Below, piece by piece: positions 8,492-21,585 of a stretch of 64,000 nucleotides of DNA. The stretch is from the NCBI GenBank assembly GCA_900177435.1, contig FXAI01000004.1:248001-312000 (forward strand). Direction: 5' to 3'. The notes under the pieces were generated by a model that was not told where the DNA came from, ran no database searches, and saw nothing but the letters and a program-made list of their open reading frames with translations. The translations under genes were made by a program, and so were the position numbers. Origin of the DNA: Alteromonadaceae bacterium Bs31 (GTDB lineage: Bacteria > Pseudomonadota > Gammaproteobacteria > Pseudomonadales > Cellvibrionaceae). Each line of letters opens with the position of its first letter. The stretch's first letter is position 1.

Positions 8492-8639
8492 TTAGCCTCG
8501 GCGCTTTTTAGTCTGTGGCCAATATACCACTGTTTGTTGGCCAGAATGGCCGTGCACCACTTTGTTTGTGCCAATAAACTGTCGATGTTTCATTATCTCT
8601 TCCTATTCATTGGTTTTCTGTCCAATTTGGCGGTTTGTT

Positions 8640-10484
8640 ATGGCAGCATCATTACCTCTCATTGTTGGTTTTGGCGGATACAACGCGGCGGGCCGTAGTT
8701 CGGGTCATCAGGCATTTCAGCGCATGATTCTAGAAAGCCTGGGGCAGCAGAGCAGGCAGCATACTTTGCAGTCCATTGGTAAGCTCATGGGGCAAGAGAC
8801 ATTTGACGAACAGGCTGTATTGGACGGTACCTTGGTTCGCAGAATTGAGCCTGATTTTTTCTCCGTGGCCAATACGCCCTCCGGTAAAAAAATTACCCTG
8901 CGTGCAGACGAGCAAAGCCCAGCGAAGTTCGTGATTGCAGGTAAAGACCTGCCTCACCCTTTGCCCGATCACTGGACTGCGCAGCCCATGGATGATGGCG
9001 GTAAGCGTTACCAGGTTTCTATCGATAGCGATCAAACGCTTATCCTAAGCTGCACCAGTAAAATGCCGGTGCAAGCGGCTGGCCAGCTACCCAGTGGCTT
9101 TGATCCAAGCAAATATTATCGTTCGCAAAATCATCCTCGCGGTTTGCAAATGTCTGTGCTCGGGGCAAGTGATGCCATTCATTCTCTGGGCATCCCCTGG
9201 CAGACGATAATGAGTCATGTGTCCCCTGATGCCGTTGCTGTCTACTGCAGCAGTGTGATGTCCCAGCTGGATAGCACCGGTTTTGGCGGCATGATGCAGT
9301 CGCGTCAGCTGGCTTCTCGAGTGACATCAAAGCAATTGGCCATGGGTTTAAATACCATGCCCGCCGACTTTATCAACGCCTATGTCTTAGGCAGCGTGGG
9401 ATCAACCGCTGGTATAACTGGAGCCTGTGCGACTTTTTTGTACAACCTGCGGCAAGGGGTTGAAGACATTCGCAGTGGTAAGGCGAAGGTTGTGGTAGTG
9501 GGTTCCAGCGAAGCTCCCATTATCCCCGAAGTGATTGATGGCTATTCTGCGATGAGTGCTCTGGCGACCGATGCAGACCTGTTGAAGCTGGATGGCCTGC
9601 ACTTGAGTGATACCCCCGACCACCGTCGCGCGAGTCGCCCCTTTGCTGAAAACTGCGGTTTTACACTGGCGGAATCCAGCCAATATGTTGTGCTGATGGC
9701 TGATGATTTGGCCCTAGAGCTGGGCGCTCAGGTTTTTGGCGCTGTACCCGGTGTCTATGTAAATGCCGACGGTTTTAAAAAATCAATTTCAGCGCCGGGG
9801 GCTGGAAATTATGTCACCCTCGCCAAAGCTGTTGGGCTGGCAAGAACCCTGCTAGGTAATGAGGCTGTTACGCAGCGAAGCTTTATTCATGCTCATGGCT
9901 CAAGTACACCGCAAAACCGGGTGACTGAGTCGCGCATTTTTGATGAAGTGGCAAAGGGCTTTGGAATCAGCTCTTGGCCGGTAGCGGCTGTAAAATCTTA
10001 TCTCGGGCACTCGCTTGGTCCCGCAAGTGGGGACCAGTTGGTGGCGAGCCTGGGCACTTTTGTGCACAATATTGTTCCGGGCATTAAAACCATGAACAAA
10101 GTGGCAGAGGATGTGTACTCTGAGCGGCTGGCGCTATCTTCATCGGATCAAAATTGTGTGGCCGATGTAGCCTTCCTCAATTCAAAAGGCTTTGGTGGTA
10201 ACAATGCGACGGCTACGGTTTTTTCTCCTGCAATTGCTGAGCGATACTTGAGCAAGCACTATGGTGAAAAGGAATTAAAACTGTTCAAGGAAAAGCAGCA
10301 GGCAACCCGTCAAAAAGCAGAAGCTTACCTTGCCTTAGCCGATGCCGGTTCTCTGCAGCCAATCTATGAGTTTGGTAACAACCTTATTGACGAAGAAAAA
10401 ATTTCAATCACGCCAGAATCAATTTGCTTGCCCGGCTTTGAGCATGCTGTAAAACTGGGTGTTAACGAAGGATTTGAATTTTAG
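8640..10484 (+). CDS. fabY: Beta-ketoacyl-ACP synthase, FabY-like
   Basis: A 614-residue condensing enzyme when started at the ATG at 8640. The frame extends 26 codons upstream, but MAASLPLIVGFGGYNAAGRSS fits the FabY N-terminus. Probable active-site residues are Cys263 in GITGACATFLYN, His419 in HAHGSSTP and His457 in KSYLGHSLGP. FabY of Pseudomonas aeruginosa (about 630 aa) joins acetyl-CoA and malonyl-ACP to start fatty acid synthesis in place of FabH. Length and N-terminus match that family from memory. No clear ribosome site precedes the start. It is followed after 8 bp by an XRE-cupin regulator, so the two are probably one transcript. Confidence 0.75.
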   Translation: MAASLPLIVGFGGYNAAGRSSGHQAFQRMILESLGQQSRQHTLQSIGKLMGQETFDEQAVLDGTLVRRIEPDFFSVANTPSGKKITLRADEQSPAKFVIAGKDLPHPLPDHWTAQPMDDGGKRYQVSIDSDQTLILSCTSKMPVQAAGQLPSGFDPSKYYRSQNHPRGLQMSVLGASDAIHSLGIPWQTIMSHVSPDAVAVYCSSVMSQLDSTGFGGMMQSRQLASRVTSKQLAMGLNTMPADFINAYVLGSVGSTAGITGACATFLYNLRQGVEDIRSGKAKVVVVGSSEAPIIPEVIDGYSAMSALATDADLLKLDGLHLSDTPDHRRASRPFAENCGFTLAESSQYVVLMADDLALELGAQVFGAVPGVYVNADGFKKSISAPGAGNYVTLAKAVGLARTLLGNEAVTQRSFIHAHGSSTPQNRVTESRIFDEVAKGFGISSWPVAAVKSYLGHSLGPASGDQLVASLGTFVHNIVPGIKTMNKVAEDVYSERLALSSSDQNCVADVAFLNSKGFGGNNATATVFSPAIAERYLSKHYGEKELKLFKEKQQATRQKAEAYLALADAGSLQPIYEFGNNLIDEEKISITPESICLPGFEHAVKLGVNEGFEF

Positions 10485-10492
10485 GAGCCATT

Positions 10493-11101
10493 GTGAGCTC
10501 GGAAACGGACAACACAGCACATTCCGAAGAGGAAAACAGCGAAATATCATTGAGCCGACAAACCGGTGAGCGGCTCCAGGCTGTGCGCAAACAGCAGGGG
10601 CTATCTCAGAGGGAGCTGGCGCGTAGGGCCGATGTAACAAACAGCACCCTTTCAATGATAGAGCAGGGCAAGGTAAGCCCTTCGGTGAGTTCGCTGGAAA
10701 AAATTCTCGCCGCCATTCCCATGACCCTGCAGGAATTCTTTTCCGACAACCTGGAAATTCAGCCCCCCGTGTTTCGTGCTCATGACTATGTGAAAGTACA
10801 GAAGCACGGCACAGAAAACCACATTATGCCCTTAACAGAAGCCGGTCGAGACGGCGTTTACCTCTCTCGTCAGTGTTATTCGCCGGGCGCGAAAATTGCC
10901 TCTGAATGGATGATCCGCAGAGGATTCGTGGGCGGCATGGTGGTATCTGGCGAGCTGATGCTAACCCTGGAAGGCACTCAATATACGGTGAAAGAAGGGG
11001 AGGGCTTTCATTTTTCTCTGCACCGTTCTCACAGCCTGGCCAACAAGGGTGAGCTTGAATGTGTTGTTATCTCGGTATCCTTCAGTGACCGCCGTTCCTG
11101 A
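10493..11101 (+). CDS. XRE family regulator with C-terminal cupin domain
   Basis: A 202-residue protein with a GTG start at 10493 and TAGGAG 5-6 nt upstream. The N-terminal 20 residues are acidic and probably disordered. Residues 22-76 are an HTH_3 domain (GLSQRELARRADVTNSTLSMIEQGK), and residues about 115-195 are a cupin (EGEGFHFSLHRSHSLANKG). The PuuR/SutR architecture binds DNA and a small ligand. It is 8 bp after fabY and upstream of fadBA, so a role in fatty acid or polyamine metabolism is possible, but nothing in the protein fixes the ligand. Confidence 0.88.
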   Translation: MSSETDNTAHSEEENSEISLSRQTGERLQAVRKQQGLSQRELARRADVTNSTLSMIEQGKVSPSVSSLEKILAAIPMTLQEFFSDNLEIQPPVFRAHDYVKVQKHGTENHIMPLTEAGRDGVYLSRQCYSPGAKIASEWMIRRGFVGGMVVSGELMLTLEGTQYTVKEGEGFHFSLHRSHSLANKGELECVVISVSFSDRRS

Positions 11102-11247
11102 GCGCTTGCTCGTTTTCTGCTAGCCTTAAGGGCATACATCGCAAATAACAAAACCTATACTGGAAAATGGGTGATAATTGATCCTGATTCAACAGTGATA
11201 ACTATTCAATTCATCGGTGGTTTCCAGCGTCATCAGCAGAGGTGAGC

Positions 11248-14590
<3,343 letters not shown>

Positions 14591-14630
14591 GTCAGAAGCG
14601 CTGCTGCAATGCTACATGTAAAACTGCTTG

Positions 14631-14659
14631 TTGAACCACTACAGCCTCTATGGCACAAT
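14631..14659 (+). promoter_or_regulatory. Possible sigma-70 promoter before tRNA-Leu and tig
   Basis: TTGAAC (14631-14636), a 17-bp spacer and CACAAT (14654-14659) could start a transcript about 90 bp before the tRNA. The -10 element is weak (4 of 6), so this is tentative. Confidence 0.35.
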
Positions 14660-14754
14660 TGCCACCCTTCAACGTACGTCAAACACTATTTTTAGAGAAA
14701 AAATCTTTAAAAAACAAAGGGTTAAGAGCGAAAAGCGTTGAGGGTTACAAATGT

Positions 14755-14839
14755 GCGGTCGTGGCGGAATTGGTAGACGCGCTGGGTTTAGGTTCCAGTA
14801 CTTCACGGTGTGAGAGTTCAAGTCTCTCCGACCGCACCA
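14755..14839 (+). tRNA. tRNA-Leu (anticodon UAG)
   Basis: An 85-nt class II tRNA with CCA encoded. The acceptor stem GCGGTCG pairs with CGACCGC, the discriminator is A, and the anticodon stem CTGGG/TCCAG encloses the loop TTTAGGT with UAG at its centre. A variable arm follows, and the T arm reads GAGAG TTCAAGT CTCTC. It reads CUN leucine codons. The trigger factor gene begins 40 bp downstream with no terminator between, so both may share a transcript. Confidence 0.96.
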
Positions 14840-14879
14840 TTCAATTTTACAATCTCCCAGAAAAGCTAAGAGGAACGAG

Positions 14880-16193
14880 ATGCAAGTTTCCATCGAAACG
14901 ACATCCGGTTTAGAGCGTCGTTTAACTGTCGGCATTCCAGCAGATGTTGTCGACCAGGAAGTAGATAAACGACTAAAAGACGCCGCGAAAACCGTACGTA
15001 TCAACGGTTTCAGAAAAGGTAAAGTTCCCTTAAAAGTCGTAAAGCAGCGCTATGGTGCTGGTGTGCGTCAGGAAGTGTTGGGAGATACCATTCAGCGTTC
15101 ATTTTATGATGCGGTTCAGAAAGAATCTGTTCGACCTGCCGGCCAGCCTCAAATCGAGCCCACCCAGATGGAAGAGGGTAATGATATTGAGTACGTGGCT
15201 ACTTTCGAGGTATACCCAGAGGTAGAGCTCAAGGGTCTCGATGAAATGGAGATTACTCGCTACGACGCTGATATTGAAGACGCCGATGTAGACACCATGA
15301 TTGAATCCCTGCAAAAAGGCCAAGCCAAATGGGAAACTGTTGACAGAGCATCAGCAGATGGTGACCAGGTTATAATCGATTTCGACGGCAAAATTGACGG
15401 TGAAGCCTTTGACGGTGGCAGTGCTACCAAGCACACACTGGTATTGGGTTCTGGCGCAATGATCCCTGGCTTTGAAGATGGTATAGCTGGTATGAAAGCT
15501 GGTGACGAGGGTTCGGTAAAAGTGACCTTCCCAGAAGATTATCAAGTGGAAGGCCTGCGCTCTAAAGAAGCTGACTTCGCAGTTACTGTGCACGAAGTGA
15601 ACGAGCAGAAGCTTCCCGAGCTCAATGATGAGTTTTATACGCAGTTTGGTGTTACAGAAGGTGGAGAAGAGAAGTTCCGCGAAGATGTACGCGAAAATAT
15701 GGAGCGAGAGAAACAGCGCGCCATAAAAGCCAAGCTCAAAGAGCAGGTAATGAATGCCTTGTTGGAAGCCAATCCCGTTGATTTGCCGGCTGCATTGGTC
15801 GAGAGCGAGATCAATGCATTGCGCCAGCAAATGGTACAGCAGTATGGACAGTCAGCGGCAAACCTGGATTTAAAAGCACTGTTGCCAGACGACATGTTTA
15901 AGGCTCAGGCTGAGCGAAGAACGGCTTTGGCGCTGATCATTTCTGAGTTCGTAAAAGATAAAGAAATAAAAGCTGATGGCGACCTTGTGCGCTCCCTGGT
16001 AGAAGAAACGGCATCAACCTACGAGGAGCCGGAGCAGGTAGTTAACTACTACTACGCCAATGAGCAGCTGCTCGCTGGAGTTGAAGCTGCAGCGCTTGAG
16101 GAGCAGGTAGTATCGATTATTATCGATGGTGCTAAGGTTAGTGAAGTAAAAGTGAGTTACGAAGAGGCTGTTAAGCCTTCGGAAAATAAGTAG
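14880..16193 (+). CDS. tig: Trigger factor
   Basis: A 437-residue ribosome-associated chaperone and peptidyl-prolyl isomerase. The N-terminal ribosome-binding domain carries the signature GFRKGKVP near residue 45; an FKBP-type domain spans about 160-245 (DQVIIDFDGKIDGEAFDGG, PGFEDGIAGMKAGDEG); the helical C-terminal arms fill the rest. AGAGGAACGAG lies before the ATG. First of a conserved block tig-clpP-clpX-lon-hupB-ppiD. Length is normal for the family (about 430-440). Confidence 0.97.
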   Translation: MQVSIETTSGLERRLTVGIPADVVDQEVDKRLKDAAKTVRINGFRKGKVPLKVVKQRYGAGVRQEVLGDTIQRSFYDAVQKESVRPAGQPQIEPTQMEEGNDIEYVATFEVYPEVELKGLDEMEITRYDADIEDADVDTMIESLQKGQAKWETVDRASADGDQVIIDFDGKIDGEAFDGGSATKHTLVLGSGAMIPGFEDGIAGMKAGDEGSVKVTFPEDYQVEGLRSKEADFAVTVHEVNEQKLPELNDEFYTQFGVTEGGEEKFREDVRENMEREKQRAIKAKLKEQVMNALLEANPVDLPAALVESEINALRQQMVQQYGQSAANLDLKALLPDDMFKAQAERRTALALIISEFVKDKEIKADGDLVRSLVEETASTYEEPEQVVNYYYANEQLLAGVEAAALEEQVVSIIIDGAKVSEVKVSYEEAVKPSENK

Positions 16194-16223
16194 CTTTACA
16201 ATAGTTCAGGCGCATCCTTCCCG

Positions 16224-16256
16224 ACAGCCCCGCTTTTTAGTGGGGCTGTTTCGTTT
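16224..16256 (+). terminator. Rho-independent terminator after tig
   Basis: ACAGCCCC (16224-16231) pairs with GGGGCTGT (16242-16249) across a 10-nt loop, followed by TTTCGTTT. It separates tig from clpP. Confidence 0.85.
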
Positions 16257-16519
16257 CTGGCACTGCAACTCGGTTTGCAAAAACAGCATTTTGGGTAAAG
16301 CGTGTACGATTTGGCAATTGATAGCAGATTGATTGGCCTGCCTCCGTTGTTTGCGGGAATTATGACCCTATAATGAGAGCATTGTGTTAGTTTTTAGCGA
16401 GCTTGTCGTTTCAAGCGTCAAGTGCCTGCCATTTGCTAGTGCAAGCTAAGTCTAGCGACTAAACTAATCTAACCCACAGATAATCTGGCCTCTAAAATTC
16501 ACAGTTAAGTGGAATATCT
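16257..16519 (+). promoter_or_regulatory. clpP upstream region with sigma-70 promoter
   Basis: TTGTTT (16347-16352), a 16-bp spacer and a perfect TATAAT (16369-16374) form a good promoter, giving a leader near 140 nt for clpP. No clear sigma-32 site was seen, although clpP is a heat-shock gene in E. coli. Confidence 0.65.
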
Positions 16520-17164
16520 ATGTCAAACGTTGATGTTTATGGTGGTGGTAATTTGATCGAAAATTCTTTAGTACCTATCGTGGTGGAGCAGACCGCTCGT
16601 GGCGAGCGCTCCTACGATATCTATTCTCGCCTGTTAAAAGAGCGAGTGATCTTTCTGGTTGGGCAGGTTGAAGATCATATGGCAAACCTGGTGGTGGCCC
16701 AGCTACTGTTTCTGGAGGCAGAGAACCCGGATAAAGACATCCATCTCTACATAAACTCTCCGGGTGGGTCTGTGACGGCGGGTATGTCTATCTACGACAC
16801 CATGCAATTTATTAAGCCAGATGTGAGCACCATGTGCATTGGGCAGGCCTGCAGCATGGGCTCGTTCCTGCTGGCGGCTGGAGCGCACGGTAAACGTTAT
16901 TGTCTGCCGAATGCTCGTACTATGATCCACCAGCCCTCAGGGGGCGCACAAGGTCAGGCAAGCGATATTCATATCCATGCTCAGGAGATCCTCAAGATCC
17001 GCGAGCGTTTAAACGAGATCATGGCCAAGCATACCGGTAAGTCGGTGGACGAAGTCGCGAAAGACACCGAGCGGGACAACTTCATGAGCGCTGACGAATC
17101 TAAAGCCTATGGCTTGATTGATGAAGTGCTGTTAAGTCGGTCCATGGATCAGCCTTCCTCGTAA
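16520..17164 (+). CDS. clpP: ATP-dependent Clp protease proteolytic subunit ClpP
   Basis: A 214-residue serine peptidase that forms the 14-mer chamber served by ClpX. Catalytic Ser112 is in GQACSMGSF and His137 in MIHQPSGG, with the aspartate in the [10 protein letters not shown] region. A short N-terminal propeptide is likely. clpX follows after 220 bp and probably has its own start signals in that gap. Length matches the proteobacterial family (about 200-215). Confidence 0.97.
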   Translation: MSNVDVYGGGNLIENSLVPIVVEQTARGERSYDIYSRLLKERVIFLVGQVEDHMANLVVAQLLFLEAENPDKDIHLYINSPGGSVTAGMSIYDTMQFIKPDVSTMCIGQACSMGSFLLAAGAHGKRYCLPNARTMIHQPSGGAQGQASDIHIHAQEILKIRERLNEIMAKHTGKSVDEVAKDTERDNFMSADESKAYGLIDEVLLSRSMDQPSS

Positions 17165-17234
17165 AAACCTGGATTGAAAATTGCTAAAGCCTTCGCTTTG
17201 CGGTTTATCAATGTTTAGGGGGCGAGTTGACACT

Positions 17235-17254
17235 TTTGGCCTTAGATGGCCAAA
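17235..17254. promoter_or_regulatory. Perfect inverted repeat upstream of clpX
   Basis: TTTGGCC (17235-17241) and GGCCAAA (17248-17254) flank a 6-nt centre. It lies just after TTGACA (17227-17232), where it could act as an operator or as a leader hairpin. There is no T-run, so it is not a terminator. No -10 hexamer at 17 bp from the TTGACA is convincing. Confidence 0.4.
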
Positions 17255-17384
17255 TTGTGACTAATATAAGGCTAGAATTTGAGAAGTTGTCGTAGTTGAT
17301 GTGGCAGCACAAGAGCATTGAGTTGCTGCAAGGGACCGCAGCGATCAAGTATAAGATCTGAAAAGAGTCAGTTGGAGACAATTA

Positions 17385-18671
17385 ATGTCCGACAATAGTA
17401 GTGATAACGAAGATAGCGGCAAACTGCTCTACTGTTCGTTTTGTGGAAAGAGCCAGCATGAAGTTCGCAAACTCATTGCAGGGCCTTCAGTGTTTATCTG
17501 TGATGAATGTGTCGATTTATGTAACGACATTATTCGCGAAGAAATCCAAGAAAGTACCTCTGAGGGTGCAGGTGACAAATTGCCTGTGCCAAAGGAAATC
17601 TCGGCGACATTAGACGAATATGTTATTGGTCAGCGGGAAGCTAAAAAGGTACTCGCGGTGGCGGTGTACAACCATTACAAGCGCCTGCGTGTGGGTGAGA
17701 AGAAAAAAGGTAAGGATGACGTTGAGCTGGGCAAGAGTAATATTCTGCTTGTTGGCCCCACCGGTAGTGGTAAAACACTATTGGCCGAAACCCTTGCTCG
17801 CTTGCTGAATGTACCCTTTACCATAGCGGACGCCACTACTCTTACAGAAGCAGGCTACGTGGGTGAAGATGTTGAAAACATTATTCAGAAGCTGCTGCAA
17901 AAGTGCGATTACGATGTGGAGAAGGCCCAGCAGGGTATTGTTTACATTGATGAAATCGACAAAATTTCTCGTAAATCAGACAACCCCTCGATCACCAGAG
18001 ACGTTTCCGGTGAAGGGGTACAGCAAGCACTGTTGAAGTTGATAGAAGGCACCATTGCTTCTGTTCCTCCTCAGGGTGGACGCAAGCATCCTCAGCAGGA
18101 ATTCCTGCAGGTGGATACTTCGAACATCCTCTTTATCTGTGGTGGTGCATTTGCGGGCCTAGACAAAGTCATTCGCGAGCGTTCAGAGAAGGGTGGTATC
18201 GGTTTTAGTGCCGAAGTGAAAAGTAAAGACGGCAATAAAAACGTGGGTGAAACCCTTAAAGACCTGGAGCCAGAAGACTTGGTTCGTTATGGTTTGATTC
18301 CAGAGTTTGTCGGCCGCCTGCCGGTCATTGCTACTCTGGATGAGTTGGACAAAGAAGCGCTGGTTACCATCCTCAAGGAGCCAAAAAACTCGCTGGTTAA
18401 GCAATACGGCAAGTTGTTCGAAATGGAGAATGTTGAGGTGGACTTCCGCGATGATGCGCTTGAGGCTGTTGCTCAGAAAGCCATGGAAAGGAAGACCGGG
18501 GCTCGAGGTTTGCGTTCAATAATGGAAAACGTGCTGCTGGATACCATGTACAAACTGCCCTCCGAAGAAAATGTAGACAAGGTGGTTGTAGATGAATCGG
18601 TCATAAAAGGTGAATCAGCGCCCTTGCTTGTTTATGGCAATGAGTCTGCGAAAGCGATGCCAGAAGAGTAG
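17385..18671 (+). CDS. clpX: ATP-dependent Clp protease ATP-binding subunit ClpX
   Basis: A 428-residue AAA+ unfoldase that feeds ClpP. The N-terminal zinc-binding domain uses Cys17, Cys20, Cys39 and Cys42; Walker A is GPTGSGKT and Walker [10 protein letters not shown]. The conserved pore loop (GYVGED) and the IGF-type ClpP-binding loop (GGIGF) are present, and sensor-2 is in GARGLRS. Complete and typical. It ends 40 bp before a strong terminator that separates it from lon. Confidence 0.98.
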   Translation: MSDNSSDNEDSGKLLYCSFCGKSQHEVRKLIAGPSVFICDECVDLCNDIIREEIQESTSEGAGDKLPVPKEISATLDEYVIGQREAKKVLAVAVYNHYKRLRVGEKKKGKDDVELGKSNILLVGPTGSGKTLLAETLARLLNVPFTIADATTLTEAGYVGEDVENIIQKLLQKCDYDVEKAQQGIVYIDEIDKISRKSDNPSITRDVSGEGVQQALLKLIEGTIASVPPQGGRKHPQQEFLQVDTSNILFICGGAFAGLDKVIRERSEKGGIGFSAEVKSKDGNKNVGETLKDLEPEDLVRYGLIPEFVGRLPVIATLDELDKEALVTILKEPKNSLVKQYGKLFEMENVEVDFRDDALEAVAQKAMERKTGARGLRSIMENVLLDTMYKLPSEENVDKVVVDESVIKGESAPLLVYGNESAKAMPEE

Positions 18672-18712
18672 GCGGCTCGAAAGGCCTAAGGTTCGGCGTA
18701 TTCAGGGTAGAG

Positions 18713-18738
18713 AAAAGGGGCTGGTTAGCCCCTTTTTT
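18713..18738 (+). terminator. Rho-independent terminator after clpX
   Basis: AAAAGGGGCT (18713-18722) pairs with AGCCCCTTTT (18727-18736) around a 4-nt loop, with a T-run at the 3' side. Confidence 0.92.
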
Positions 18739-18761
18739 GACTGATTAATCGCTAGTGAGCA

Positions 18762-18789
18762 CTTGTAATGTTCCGGGTAACCCCCAGAA
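18762..18789 (+). promoter_or_regulatory. Candidate sigma-32 promoter for lon
   Basis: CTTGTAA (18762-18768; 6 of 7 to the -35 consensus), a 13-bp spacer and CCCCAGAA (18782-18789; the CCCCA core is intact but the rest of the -10 is weak). Lon is a sigma-32 gene in E. coli, which supports the reading, but the -10 is imperfect. Confidence 0.5.
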
Positions 18790-18818
18790 CTCAGAATTAT
18801 CCGTAGTCGAGGTCTGTA

Positions 18819-21230
18819 ATGGATCAATCCGAAAATATGATAAGTGAAAACCGATTACCCCTATTGCCCCTTCGCGATGTGGTTGTTTACCCACACATGG
18901 TAATCCCGTTGTTTGTTGGCAGGGCAAAGTCAATCGCTGCGCTTGAAAGAGCTATGGCGGAAGATAAGCAGATACTGCTGGTTGCCCAAAAGCACGCATC
19001 CGTTGATGAGCCAACCATCGATGATCTCTACAGCTATGCCACCATCGCCAGCGTTTTGCAGCTCCTCAAACTGCCAGACGGCACTGTGAAAGTACTGGTG
19101 GAAGGTCGGCAACGAGCTGAAGTGCTTTCAATCATCGAGGAAGAAGATTTTTTCATGGCGGAGATCGCCGAGGTGCCTAAAGACGATGATGAAAGCAAGG
19201 ACATTGAGATCCTTACCCGCTCACTCATGTCGCGCTTTGAGCAGTATGTGAATTTAAGTAAGAAGGTGCCTGCGGAGGTGCTAACGTCTCTTAGTGGCAT
19301 TGACGACCCAGGCAGGTTAGCGGATACCGTCGCTGCTCACATGAGTTTGGAGCTGGCGCAAAAACAGGAAATACTTGAGGTCTCGGGTGTGCGAGAGCGA
19401 CTTGAACACCTCATTGGCCTGATGGAAGCCGAGGCAGACCTGTATCAGGTAGAAAAACGAATTCGTGGCCGCGTTAAAAAGCAAATGGAGAAAAGCCAGC
19501 GAGAGTACTACCTGAATGAGCAAATGAAAGCCATTCAGAAAGAGCTTGGCGAAATGGGTGAGGAGGTCACCGAGGCAGAAGAACTTGAGCGCAAAATTGC
19601 TGAATCCGGCATGAGCAAAGAGGCAGAAGAAAAAGCGAAGGCCGAGCTTGGCAAGCTGAAAATGATGTCGCCAATGTCTGCAGAGGCTTCGGTAGTGCGA
19701 GCCTATATCGACTGGATTGTTAACCTTCCGTGGAAAAAGCGCAGCAAGGTGCGTCATGACCTGGAGCGGGCTGAGCAAATTCTGGAAGAAGACCACTATG
19801 GCCTAGAAGAAGTAAAAGAACGCATTCTGGAATACCTCGCCGTTCAGCAACGGGTTAAAAAAGTCAAAGGGCCGATACTGTGTTTGGTGGGGCCTCCTGG
19901 AGTAGGTAAGACATCGTTAGGGGAGTCTATAGCCCGTGCCACTAATCGCAAATTTGTACGAATGGCATTGGGTGGAGTCCGTGATGAAGCGGAAATTCGC
20001 GGCCACCGCCGCACCTATATAGGCTCTATGCCCGGCAAACTTGTGCAAAAAATGTCTAAGGTTGGTGTGAAAAACCCACTGTTTTTGTTGGATGAAATCG
20101 ACAAAATGGGTATGGATCATCGCGGAGACCCGGCCTCAGCTTTACTGGAAGTACTAGACCCAGAGCAGAATAATTCGTTTAACGATCACTATCTTGAAGT
20201 AGATTACGATCTGTCCGACGTTATGTTTGTCTGTACGTCCAATACTATGAATATACCCGGCCCGCTGCTGGATCGGATGGAAGTTATCCGTATTCCAGGT
20301 TATACAGAAGACGAAAAAGTAAATATTGCCAGCCGATATTTGATTCCCAAACAGGTCAAAAACAATGGCCTGAAAAAATCGGAAATTAAAATTGCTGATG
20401 ATGCGATTCTGGATGTCATTCGCTATTACACACGAGAAGCGGGGGTTCGCGGTTTGGATCGCGAGATCGCAAAAATCTGCCGTAAAGTGGTTACTGAAAA
20501 TGTTAAATCGAAGTCTGTCGACACCGTCGGTGTTCAACCTGAAAAACTAGAAGATTATCTTGGCGTTAGAAAGTCCGATTACGGCAAGGCTGAAAGTGAG
20601 GATCAGGTTGGCCAGGTTACAGGTTTAGCATGGACTCAGGTAGGCGGCGAACTGCTCACTATTGAAGCGTCTGCTGTAAAAGGCAAAGGGCGCTTGGTCA
20701 AAACCGGATCGCTCGGTGACGTGATGCAAGAGTCTATTCAAGCGGCAATGACTGTGGTGCGTTCTCGTGCGCAATTTTTAGGTATTGCTCCGGATTTTCA
20801 TGAAAAGCGCGACCTGCATATTCATGTTCCGGAAGGAGCCACGCCAAAAGATGGCCCAAGCGCCGGTATCGCCATGTGCTCTGCCTTGGTGTCTGTATTT
20901 ACAGAAATCCCCGTGCAAGCTGATGTAGCAATGACCGGGGAAATTACCCTACGTGGTGAGGTGCTAAAAATTGGTGGTCTCAAAGAGAAACTGCTTGCAG
21001 CTCACCGAGGAGGCATCAAAACCGTAATCATACCTGCTGGAAACGAAGCTGATTTGAGGGAAATACCCGACAATATCAAGGAAGACTTGGTGATTAAACC
21101 GGTAAAATGGATCGATCAAGTGCTTGAGATCGCACTGCAGTATATGCCTACCCCTTATAGCGATGAAGAATACAAAGAGCTGGAAGCTCAAACTGCTCAG
21201 GAGGGAGAAAACAGGATAAGCACCCATTAG
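18819..21230 (+). CDS. lon: ATP-dependent protease Lon (LonA)
   Basis: An 803-residue LonA protease. The N-terminal substrate-recognition domain begins LPLLPLRDVVVYPHMVIPLFVGR; a coiled-coil region follows (residues about 190-280); Walker A is GPPGVGKT near residue 357; the C-terminal protease domain has the Ser681-Lys724 dyad (KDGPSAG and GGLKEKLLAAHRGG), matching E. coli Ser679/Lys722. It removes damaged and short-lived regulatory proteins in the cytoplasm. A terminator lies upstream, so it is transcribed separately from clpX. Confidence 0.98.
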   Translation: MDQSENMISENRLPLLPLRDVVVYPHMVIPLFVGRAKSIAALERAMAEDKQILLVAQKHASVDEPTIDDLYSYATIASVLQLLKLPDGTVKVLVEGRQRAEVLSIIEEEDFFMAEIAEVPKDDDESKDIEILTRSLMSRFEQYVNLSKKVPAEVLTSLSGIDDPGRLADTVAAHMSLELAQKQEILEVSGVRERLEHLIGLMEAEADLYQVEKRIRGRVKKQMEKSQREYYLNEQMKAIQKELGEMGEEVTEAEELERKIAESGMSKEAEEKAKAELGKLKMMSPMSAEASVVRAYIDWIVNLPWKKRSKVRHDLERAEQILEEDHYGLEEVKERILEYLAVQQRVKKVKGPILCLVGPPGVGKTSLGESIARATNRKFVRMALGGVRDEAEIRGHRRTYIGSMPGKLVQKMSKVGVKNPLFLLDEIDKMGMDHRGDPASALLEVLDPEQNNSFNDHYLEVDYDLSDVMFVCTSNTMNIPGPLLDRMEVIRIPGYTEDEKVNIASRYLIPKQVKNNGLKKSEIKIADDAILDVIRYYTREAGVRGLDREIAKICRKVVTENVKSKSVDTVGVQPEKLEDYLGVRKSDYGKAESEDQVGQVTGLAWTQVGGELLTIEASAVKGKGRLVKTGSLGDVMQESIQAAMTVVRSRAQFLGIAPDFHEKRDLHIHVPEGATPKDGPSAGIAMCSALVSVFTEIPVQADVAMTGEITLRGEVLKIGGLKEKLLAAHRGGIKTVIIPAGNEADLREIPDNIKEDLVIKPVKWIDQVLEIALQYMPTPYSDEEYKELEAQTAQEGENRISTH

Positions 21231-21585
21231 TGCGCCTGTTTTAGCTCAAAATATGGGGGCGTTTTCGCTCGAAATAAAAGAAGATAAGCGGTGTTTTATC
21301 GCGTATTAAGCTTGCACAAACTCAGTAAGTATGCAGCCTATAAGCGATAATTATGAAAATCTGGTCGAAAATTGATCGGTTATAGGAATCTAATGCAAAT
21401 ACTCGATTTCATTCTTGACCGGTATTCAGGCAGTTGGTATAAATCGCAATTCTTTGCGAGGTAGTAGTTGCCTTGGCACTGCACCGAGACCCGCGCAATC
21501 AAGCGGCTCCGCCACTGGTCCTAGCGAGATTAGGGTGCAAAAGACAAATATTAAAATCTAATCCAAATAAGAAGAGGGGATTAAA
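21231..21585 (+). promoter_or_regulatory. hupB promoter and leader
   Basis: This 355-bp gap holds a strong sigma-70 promoter: TTGACC (21415-21420), a 17-bp spacer and TATAAA (21438-21443). It implies a leader near 135 nt with a GC-rich middle (about 21465-21535) that could fold. No open frame and no clear terminator for lon was found. Confidence 0.7.

Noticed and set aside
8562-8639. 26-codon N-terminal extension of the FabY-like protein
   Set aside because: The extension reads like untranslated DNA, and the family N-terminus begins at the ATG at 8640.
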